From positions 2,242,501-2,306,500 of the forward strand of contig NC_134280.1 of the NCBI RefSeq assembly GCF_949628215.1: 64,000 bases of DNA. The letters are read 5' to 3'. Positions 56,091 to 64,000 of this stretch are shown here, piece after piece. Under the pieces are notes generated by a model. That model worked only from the letters and a program-made list of their open reading frames with translations. It did no database searches and was not told where the DNA came from. The position numbers were made by a program, and so were the translations under genes. Numbering within the stretch: position 1 is the first letter of the stretch; every line of letters begins with the position of its first letter. The DNA is from Phalacrocorax aristotelis. Lineage: Eukaryota; Chordata; Aves; Suliformes; Phalacrocoracidae.

Positions 56091-58090
56091 GTAAGAAGAA
56101 AATCTGAGGGTATAAATATTGTTTCCTGCCTTATGAATGAATATATTAATCACTTTAATGAGACGTTGCTCATGAGCATAGATGGTTGCTTGCTGTGTGC
56201 TCTCTGAAAATTAGGGTATGATTAGATATCTATTAAATGGTTTGATCAGTAAACAACAACAAAAAAGTTGCTGTCAGTGGGGCAAAGTCTCCCTGGTTCC
56301 TGTCATAGTTTCTCTGTTTAAATAAGAATTGTAGCCATCCCACACCTGCATCGCAAGGTTTTGTGATTACTCTTCTGCATAATTATAGATGCAGTGGGCC
56401 ATCTCTTTTCCCTCCCGGTTTGCCCTCTGTCATCCAATCCATGCAAGAGAGGATGACTTTGGAAGCCGCTTTCTAACCTCACCTCTGTGCCCATTGCAAT
56501 GCAGAAATGCAGCAGTTTTGTGCCACCGAGGGACCGTTAACCAATTTAGCCTTACAAGTTGCAGAGATGGAGCTAGATTTAAACCTGTAGATGTCTGTGG
56601 AGTTGCATCAGGGATTAATTTGCCAATAGATCATTTAAACTCACAGTTATATGCCTAATTATTTAGCCTCAGCAATTTGATTAAACGAATCCCCAGGAAC
56701 TGGGGAACCTACAGCTTACTATTATGAGCGAGTGCCATTGGAATAATGACTTTGCTATTGAAACAGTACACAAGGTTAACAGTGTGGTCTTACCTGTTTC
56801 ACTATTACTGTTCTGAAATTATGAAATTAATGTATGTATTATGAAATAAATGAAATTATGTCTTTCACAATACATAAGTAATTACAACAAATTGCTCAGC
56901 GTTTGACGAAAAGAAGATAGTACAAACGTAGACACCCCACAACTCTTTATCTGCACACTGTATTCAATGGACTGTTGATTTCAGGCAGTGTTACAGCATT
57001 GAGCCCTGATTGCTGACTTTACTTCATTCACTATTTGGAATTTATAAAGTCAAAAGGTTTGCCAGTTGAATTACTTAAATGTGTTTTGGAAAATGAGCAT
57101 TACCATTCATAAAGTCTGCTTTAAAGACATTGTACCAAGTAGTTACAAAGACACCAGTACTTCATTAAGTTTCCTATTATCATGTTAGTTGTAATTGCCT
57201 TTATGCTTCCTGAGCATTATGTGCTCTCTGTAACGAAATGTGTATTTATTTGCTGTCTATGTTTATTTGTTGCTGCTGCAATTATGGTATGTTGGGCTTT
57301 TTGTCTACACAACTCTTGTTTCATTCTTTGTTTTTAATTTTCACCAACTGCCTTCCTGTAACTGCATCCCTAGGACAGACCGAGATGGTGCTGCTTTAGC
57401 AGCTTTCCCCCAGATATTCATAGTGAGAAGTTAAATAAAACAGGAACAACAGCATCTGGTACAATTTTAAGGCAGCTTAAGCCTTTCCAGAATTTTCTTA
57501 ACTAGAATTCCACTGCTATATGAATTGCCTATTTTAAATCTATAAGAGTTCTATCAGAAATTCAGCTTCTGAAAGAGGAGAAAATTATTGCTGAGAAAAC
57601 GTTGAGGATTTTAAGATACTATTTTTCCTTTCTCTGAAGCTATTAGCCTGCACTGGACATTGTAGCCATTTGTGATGTGCAAAAAATCTCAGTGAATGAT
57701 ACAAAACATTGCTGCTGAGTTACTCGAGGTTTTGTGGCAGGTGGGTCAAAGACGGTATAGGACCAGTGAGTGGAAATTGCATTAAAACAGCCCAATATGT
57801 GAGAGCTTGAGAAGTATGGGCTGGTTACGTGAACCTAACTTTGAGGACCAACTCTGGGAAAAGTGCTTAAATTTTAATGAGAATTTTTTTAGGGCTTGAT
57901 TCAAAGGGCTTTCTGTACCCACAGTTTCGGTATGTGACCCTGAGCAAATCATTGCTGAGGAGATTTTTCAAAGATAAAAACCACGTTTTGCATTTTTCAT
58001 CTTTCTGGAAGTCAGTCGCAAGTTAAGCACCTTTTGAATAAAAGAGCTGCTGTTTACCACAGCGGATGGAGCAACATCTTTAAATGTTTA
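56091..58090 (+). other. NEB: NEB intron, first half
   Basis: Intron sequence between the start-codon exon and the CpG-dense block. Composition is AT-rich; nothing else was recognised. Confidence 0.75.
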
Positions 58091-58094
58091 GAGG

Positions 58095-58490
58095 TGGTTT
58101 TCTTCTTTTTCCTCCGCTTCGTTAAGCGGCGAGGGGAGGTGGAGGTGAAGCCCGAGGGAGGCCGCCTCCCTCAGCGCGGCCGCCATCAGCCGCGCTGGCG
58201 GGACGGCGCCATCCGGCGGCCGCCATTTGCTGTCGCGCCTCAGCGAGAGCCTCGCCAGCGGCGAGCGCGGCGGCGGCGGGCTCCGCTTCTCCCCCGCGGC
58301 TCGGCTCGGAGCTGCCTCTGGCACCGCCGGGTCACGGCCGCTGTGGGGAAAGGCAAGCTGCCAGCGGTGGAGCGAAGCCCACAGAGTGCTGCAAGCAGGG
58401 ACGTAGCCCTCGTTGCCTCTCCAGTGGGAGATGTGTTCTGGTCGGGTCACTCCGTTGAGCTGCAGGTTGCTGAAGGAAGAGGTGAGCAGG
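58095..58490 (+). promoter_or_regulatory. Intronic CpG-dense block with YY1-like motifs and a splice donor
   Basis: Within an AT-rich intron, about 39 CpGs (hand count) fall between 58110 and 58380. CGCCATCAG, GGCGCCATCC and GCGGCCGCCATTTG resemble YY1 sites on the minus strand, and GCGGCGGCGG tracts are present. At 58480-58488 AGAG|GTGAGCAGG is a near-consensus 5' splice donor on the plus strand. It is either a CpG-island promoter with a first exon or the GC-rich 5' leader of the adjoining CR1 element. Confidence 0.5.
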
Positions 58491-60212
58491 CTTTGCACCA
58501 TCGTGGAAGATGAAGAAGAGATTGACGCCCCTTCATGAAAAGCAAGAGGCAGAGCCACATGTGGCAAGGAAGGACCCTGGATGGGGGTCCCATCAGATCC
58601 TGATGGAGGGTGACTGTCAGGATGGAGAAGGCAGGAATCTTATGGTTTCCAGCAACAGGAGGAAGGTTCATGCTCCACCTGAAGATCTGTCACCTCAGAG
58701 TAGATGTAGCACCCTAGGAACTTCTTTAGGCAGCTGGAGAAAGCCTCACAGGCTTGAACCACCCTAGTGTCTGCTGGAAGGGCCTATAGCTGGGCACAAA
58801 CAACCTAGGAGATTTCTGGAAAGTATTGAAGACAAATTTCTTGATGTGGTTGATTGATGAACTATCTAGAAGAGATGCTCTGCTGGACATGCTGCTCACA
58901 AACAAGAAGGAACTGTTGGAAGAGGCAAAGGTCAAGGGCAGCCATGGCTGCAGTGACCATGAGACTGTGGAGTTGAAGATTTGGAGAGGATTGAGCAAGA
59001 TAAACACAACTGCAATCCTGGACTTCAGAAGAGCAGATTTGGGCCTCTTCAGGGACCTGTTTGGGAAGGTTCCATGGGAGACAGCCCTGGTGGGCAAAGG
59101 GGCCCAGGGGAGCTGGGTGATCCTCAAGAACAGTTTTCTCAGAGCACGAGAATGGTTCAGTCCAATGTGCAGAAGTCAAGCACAGCAGAAGGCTGCTGTG
59201 GATGAACAGGTAGCTCCCGATGGAGCTCAAAACACACAAAAAAAGAAGTATACTGAAGGTGGAAGCAGGAGCAGGCCACTTGGGAGGAACGTAAAGACAT
59301 AAGACATTATACACTCCATTCCTACATGCATAGGCAAGGTTCAGCTGGAGTTGAAGCCAGCAAGGGAACTGAAGAATAGCAAGAAAGGTTTCTGCAAGTG
59401 CCATCAGCAGCAAAAGGAAAGCAAAGAGAGGGTGGCACGATAGTTCAGTGGGCAGGGAGGTTGGTGACAAGGAACAGGCAAAATGCTGAGGTACTTGAAG
59501 CTTTTTTTGCCTCAGGTTTGGTAAGGCTTGTCCTATGGTCTTCCACATCTCTCAGCTTCCTAGCAGAGACATGGGAGTGAAGTAGTAGCCACAGCAGAGG
59601 AAGACAGAGTTAGGAATGACTTAACCCACTGTACATAGTTCTGTGGGACCAGAGGGGATGGATCCAGGGGTGCTGAGGGAGCGGGCTGATGACATTGCAA
59701 GGCTGCTATCATCTTTGAAAGCTCATAGTGATGCAAGGATGTTCCTGGTGATGGGAAAAAGACAAATGTCATACCCATCTTCAAGAAAGGCATGAAAGAA
59801 GATCCAGGGAACTACAGGCTGGTCAACCGTATTTCAGTCCTTGGGAAGGCTATGGAGCAAATCCTTTTAGAAGCTATTTCGAAACACATGAAGGTCATGG
59901 GCAGCTCTGAACATTGATTTATCAAGGGCAAATCATGGCTGACCAAATTAATTGCTTTTTATAATGAGTTCACTGCTGCTGTGGACAAGGGGAGACCAGT
60001 GAATGTTGCATACCTTGACTACTTTAGGAAGACCTCTGAAAGAGTCTCCCATAGTTGTCTTATCACCAAGTTTATGACATGTGGGATGGATAGGTGGACA
60101 ATAAACTGGGTGGAAAATTGACTGGGCTGCTGAGCTCAGAATTGTGACTGGTAGTACAAAGTCTAGCTGGCAGCCAGTAACTAATGATGTCCTTCAAGGA
60201 TCTGTCAGTAGG
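58491..60212 (+). mobile_element. Decayed CR1-type LINE with endonuclease/RT remnants (plus strand), 3'-truncated
   Basis: Translated fragments match CR1 ORF2. SDHETVE at about 58952 holds the terminal SDH of the endonuclease. DFRRADLGLFRDL (from 59021) and the following PWE belong to the linker. TNVIPIFKKGMKEDPGNYR (59762-59818) begins the reverse-transcriptase domain, followed by FIKGKSWLTKLIAFY and AYLDYFRKTSERVSH, where the usual catalytic FSKAFD is degraded. NDVLQGSV (about 60184-60207) corresponds to the PQGSV block, after which similarity stops, so the RT active-site ADD box and the 3' end are missing. Stop codons and frame shifts break it throughout. A part of ORF1 may survive at about 58510-58760 (PPEDLSPQSR), but this is weak. 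It cannot be active. Confidence 0.85.
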
Positions 60213-60607
60213 AACAACTCTGAGGGTAGCCTTAGAGAGAGAAACCTACTACAGTCCTCACAGTGTATTACCAAACACTTGGAAAACACCTGGTTTTTAA
60301 ATGTGGATTCTTTCTTTTATTGCGGTCATCATTGTCTTCCCTCTTGTGGGTAAAATGAGATAATGACCCTTTCTTAATTACTTGGGAGTATGATTAATTG
60401 AGGAATGTATGGAAAAATCCAATCATTAATGCAAAAAATGAACAGATGTTCAGAATTACCAAGGATGCAAAGGCAACAACATAGGTACCTATGAACTACA
60501 GTCCTATCTCTCCAGAATTGTGTTTTTAGAACAGCTTAAGAGAAGCTACAATTTGCTGTTCTGTATGATCTGGCCTAACAATGATTTTTTTCTTTGTTTT
60601 TCATTAG
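60213..60607 (+). other. NEB: NEB intron, remainder
   Basis: Intron between the truncated LINE and the next exon, ending in a T-rich tract and tttttcattag. Nothing else was recognised. Confidence 0.75.
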
Positions 60608-60652
60608 TACTACATTGAAGAGACAGTTATTGAGGAGGTTGAACCACATGAG
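60608..60652 (+). CDS. NEB: NEB second coding exon
   Basis: A 45-nt, phase-0 exon encoding YYIEETVIEEVEPHE. With the preceding exon it reads EEVVE-YYIEETVIEEV, paralleling human EEVVEYYTEEVVYEEV as I recall it. It forms the acidic N-terminal stretch of nebulin. The acceptor is cattag and the donor gtaaag at 60653. Confidence 0.9.
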
Positions 60653-61225
60653 GTAAAGATCCCTGTGATGTTGCGTGTGGTGTATATATGCATGCAATTA
60701 ATGCATAATGCTAAATTAATGGCCTTTTGTATTCCAAGGACTAGTTTTTCATGTTAAACACACAAAAAACAGTGAACAGTTGCTTCTTGGTACTTTATTT
60801 CCTCTGCAAGACCCTGTTGTGGGATGTTCTAGAGGACTCCTAGCTTGTTCTGAGTATCCTATGTGACACTCTTTGGTTTCCATTAGGAGCTGTGGATGTG
60901 TCCATCCGAAAAGGACTGTGCTAATTTCTGTCCTGCCCTGGGTCTTGCTGATAGCCTTCCACTTGGTCCTGCCCAGCGGCTGTTTGCACAGGAGCTGACA
61001 AAATGAAGCAACAGGTTACGTTAATAACAACAAACACTGGCAGGAAGATTACTCGGGCAACATAAAGACAAAATCCAATAATTAGTGTTAAAGATGAACA
61101 GAATTACCAAGGATGTGAATGTGACTAGATATGTACATATGAGCAACAGGCACATACATGCATTATACTTAACCTGCTTATGAAGAGAAATATAAAAAGT
61201 TTTGGCCTGAAACCAGCTGATATGG

Positions 61226-61282
61226 ATCACACAGATGCACAGAATGGTAGGGGTTGGAAGGGACCTCTGGAGATCATCTTGT
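61226..61282 (-). mobile_element. Short CR1 3' tail (minus strand)
   Basis: Plus-strand words CACAGAATGGTAGGGGTTGG and AAGGGACCTCTGGAGATCAT are the reverse complement of the CR1 3' terminus. Only about 55 bases remain recognisable. Confidence 0.8.
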
Positions 61283-61415
61283 GTTATCAGTTCTGTTCCC
61301 TTGGCTTTGTGCAATTTCACAAAAACATGGTTGTTTCTAGATCTTTTTCATGTCACTGATAAAAAATATCTGAGTCACTAAGGAGTTAGTACCATAATTT
61401 GAAATTCTATTTATA

Positions 61416-61543
61416 ATATAGATATGACCCAACTTTCTGCTATGTTACCATGAAATATTCTTTCTAGCATAAGCTTATGATATAGATATAACCCAACTTT
61501 CTGCTATGTTACCATGACATATTCTTTCTAGCGTCAGCTTATG
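61416..61543 (+). repeat. 64-bp tandem duplication, two copies
   Basis: The unit ATATAGATATRACCCAACTT...CTTTCTAGC...AGCTTATG is present at 61416-61479 and 61480-61543, differing at only about half a dozen positions. It is a local duplication inside a NEB intron. Confidence 0.9.
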
Positions 61544-63290
61544 TGGAAACAAAAGCTTAAAGTTTCACCTTGTGAGTGTGTTTCCTTCCAAACAAAGGCT
61601 CTGTTCGCAAAGTTGTCCTATATTTTTAATTTAATAAAACACAATTTGATCAACACTGAGCAAATAATCTAGGACTAGACTTTTGAAGGAAGACTGACAT
61701 CTTATTATTTTGAAGATTAATTTGTCCACTGTGTCATCAGGTGTTCTGAAATCTGTAGCCAGACTGGATTTAAAGGGAGCCGTAGCACAACTGATTATTT
61801 CTGTGTCTGATTTGCAGCAGTTGTTGAAAACAGTATTGCAAAAAAGAATTACATATGAGTACGAATAGCTTTTTAGCGAATGTGATTAGAACTTTTCCCA
61901 TCAGCTGTAAATAAAGTCTAGTGCGTTGGTGTCACATGGTCCTATGAGTTATCATATGAAAATAAAAGCAGTTTTTTGCAAAAAATGTTGTATTTTCAGA
62001 ACCAAGCCTCTCCAAGTTTTAGGAATATATTACAACTTTTTATAAAAGCACATAACTTTACTGTTTGCTATGAAGCTAACAGCAGGTAGTGCTTTCACAG
62101 TGTCTGCCTGTGGACAGGTTTCAAACTCTGCAGTGCTCTCAGTGCCAAAACTTTGATGAACACTTGTAAATTTGGAAAAAGTTGTAAGAGAGAAACTTGT
62201 GGAGGCGCTGAAGTAACTAATAACATCCTGGGAGGGCACTAGTGAAATGCAATTAGTGCTCACAAAGTGAACAAACCTTTTGTAATTTAAGTTTTGTATA
62301 CTTCTCAGTTTAATGTTTAGTGCTTGTTGCATTTTCTGGTCTGCCTCATACTAATGCCAATAGCTGTCAGAAATCCAAGCTTCATGTGTTCTCTTTCAAA
62401 GGCATTTTTTTTAAAAAGCTAACTGACATGAGATAAAACTTGATGCTTATTCTGGTGATTTTAGAGCGCGTTTTAAAGTTGTAGTAAATATTTTCAAGTG
62501 CTTTTAATTAGAAGCTTAGTATTAACCTTATGGCTTACAGCGTGAATATGTTGATAAAAAAGTACATAAACCATTGAAATTAATTAAGGGCTTATTTCCG
62601 ATGGATGCTCGATCAGTTGATTATAAGAGTATCTCAGCTATATCTCTGCCATGATTGTGATCTGACTGTGAAAACATATTTTAGTAGAAAAGGTGGATTC
62701 AAGGTATTTGTTCAGTCAGCTGGTGCTTTGCATACTTGCTACAAGATCCCAAAGACTTGATCTTGTCTGTCTGCTGTGTCCGTTCCTTTCCACTTGCAAG
62801 AAGAAGATAATCTTTTCAATGACTGTATTGTGACGTGATTAGGAGCCCTGGCTGCACGATGTGTGTCTTCAACACAAATTCAGCACCAATAACATTTCTA
62901 CGCTTTGGTTTTAGTAGCTAGTGGTCCCACCTGAGAACTCCCCTGATGCCCATAGAAGTTGTGCATATAGAACAGAGAGAACAGGAGCCCTGCTCTTCCA
63001 GCTCCTTGGGAGAATAATTACATGAGTTTGATACAGATATCAGCCAGTCAGTTAATTCCTTGTGGGTTTATTTTTTAGGTTGGGTGATGTATAGTAGTCA
63101 TCCTGGCTAATCCCTGTAGGAAAAGCGTCACTGATTTTCTGTCTTGATTGTCTGGTCTTTCTTGTCTTCTTCAGTGGTTCCTGGATAAGAACGGAGTATC
63201 CTTTTACTAGATGGGGGAGGTGAAAAATGCTTATAATAAAATTATGATTTATGGTAATAAAGCAAGTAATTATTTTTCCTTTACTCCCAG

Positions 63291-63494
63291 GTGGTCACTG
63301 AGATCACTGAGACCATTAGCACAGACTTCACAGGTCCTAAAACTGTCACCTATACTGTTGAGCATGAAAAACCTTCTGCTGAGGAGGCAGCACCTCCGGT
63401 CAGAAAGAGGACAATACGGACAAAAGTGGACTCATCTAAGTTTTTGACACCTTACCTGCAACATAGTAATAAAATGAAGGACCTATTCAGTGAG
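63291..63494 (+). CDS. NEB: NEB third coding exon (N-terminal linker into the first nebulin repeats)
   Basis: A 204-nt, phase-0 exon encoding 68 residues, VVTEITETISTDFTGPKTVT through KMKDLFSE. The first half is Thr/Glu/Pro-rich linker. The second half, RKRTIRTKVDSSKFLTPYLQ followed by HSNKMKDLFSE, parallels human RRKVIRKKVDPSKFMTPYIA as I recall it and leads into the first actin-binding nebulin module (the SDxxYK-type repeats), which should begin in the next exon outside the window. The acceptor is actcccag and the donor gtaaat at 63495. Confidence 0.93.
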
Positions 63495-64000
63495 GTAAAT
63501 TGTCCCAAGTTTTTATCTCTTGAGGAGCGCCAACTTTAAAAAAATTTTTAATAGGTATTATTGCAAACTTTCATACTAGTATTTTGTCTCCTGTACATAC
63601 AAGATGCATATTAGTGTTATTTGCTCTTTTGAATTAGCTGATCTGCCCGTTCCTGCTTAGGTGCGTTAGGTAGTTGTTAGGCACAAAGGGCGGCTTGAGG
63701 CAGATGACTGAAGATTGTCAGAGATGTGAGTTAATAGGACTCCTGCACTATCTGACTTGGATATCTGAGTGAAGGAAGATAACAGGGACTAATGTCTATT
63801 GAAAAGCAAACCTCTTTTTTTTTTTTTTTTTTTTTTTAATAATAGTATATTTCTCTATCCCCCTATATATATCCAAGAAAAATCCTTGGGCGCAGTATAC
63901 AGGAGCAATCATCAACCTAAATCCCTGGTATGGGATGCCAAAGTCCAGTAGATCAATACTGTATGATGTTGTGAAAAGTGACTGCTCTGTGCAGATGCAG
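63495..64000 (+). other. NEB: NEB intron (partial), with poly-T tract
   Basis: Intron running off the right end. A 23-base T run is at 63815-63837. No further exon is visible. Confidence 0.8.

Larger units (their letters stand above)
60653..63290 (+). other. NEB: NEB intron between coding exons 2 and 3
   Basis: An intron of about 2.6 kb with a CR1 tail at about 61226-61282 and a 64-bp tandem duplication at 61416-61543. It ends with ttactcccag. Confidence 0.8.

Noticed and set aside
58862-59548. 228-residue minus-strand open frame in the NEB intron
   Set aside because: It is antisense to the CR1 endonuclease/RT linker; the plus-strand translation carries the recognisable motifs.
63174-63211. 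Possible tiny NEB exon just before 63291
   Set aside because: The frame stops quickly and the 60608 exon already joins 63291 in phase 0.

Overview
This is a 64-kb piece of a vertebrate nuclear genome, most likely avian. It holds intron-split genes, CpG-island promoters and several CR1 LINE fragments of the bird/reptile type, including the typical CR1 3' end. The species cannot be fixed from sequence alone. Three protein-coding genes are recognisable, all on the + strand and head-to-tail: the last two coding exons of CACNB4 (voltage-gated calcium channel beta-4), the complete six-exon ARL5A (Arf-like small GTPase), and the first three coding exons of NEB (nebulin). From memory, mammals keep the same CACNB4-ARL5A-NEB neighbourhood, so this is conserved microsynteny. 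The genes do not form a functional pathway.

Layout: 1-2588 is CACNB4 intron. Coding exons follow at 2589-2774 and 6748-7008, then 3' UTR and intergenic DNA to about 17.3 kb. That stretch has two GC-rich, CpG-dense patches (about 10.6-10.95 and 14.3-14.6 kb) and a minus-strand CR1 3' end (about 16.8-17.1 kb). The ARL5A CpG-island promoter and first exon lie at about 17.34-17.9 kb. The promoter carries a YY1-type ATGGCGGCC motif, two CRE-like sites, a C-tract block and a short upstream ORF. The ARL5A coding exons run from 17697 to 27419 and rebuild a full 179-residue GTPase. About 5.6 kb of probable 3' UTR or downstream DNA follows, with poly(A) signals at 31.09, 31.43 and 33.02 kb.

From 33 to 56 kb I see no recognisable coding gene. 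There are simple repeats, a plus-strand CR1 (about 36.19-37.03 kb), a minus-strand CR1 tail (46.37 kb), several perfect short inverted repeats and a few GC-rich patches. The NEB translation start is at 56058, with further coding exons at 60608-60652 and 63291-63494; the gene leaves the window on the right. NEB's first intron in the coding region holds the most unusual structure here. A compact CpG-dense block with YY1-like motifs and a consensus splice donor (about 58.1-58.49 kb) is directly followed by a decayed, 3'-truncated CR1 with endonuclease and reverse-transcriptase remnants in the same orientation.

No bacterial-type features, CRISPR arrays, rRNA or convincing tRNA genes were found. 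All coordinates, splice sites and repeat periods were read by eye; comparisons with human proteins are from memory, not from a search.
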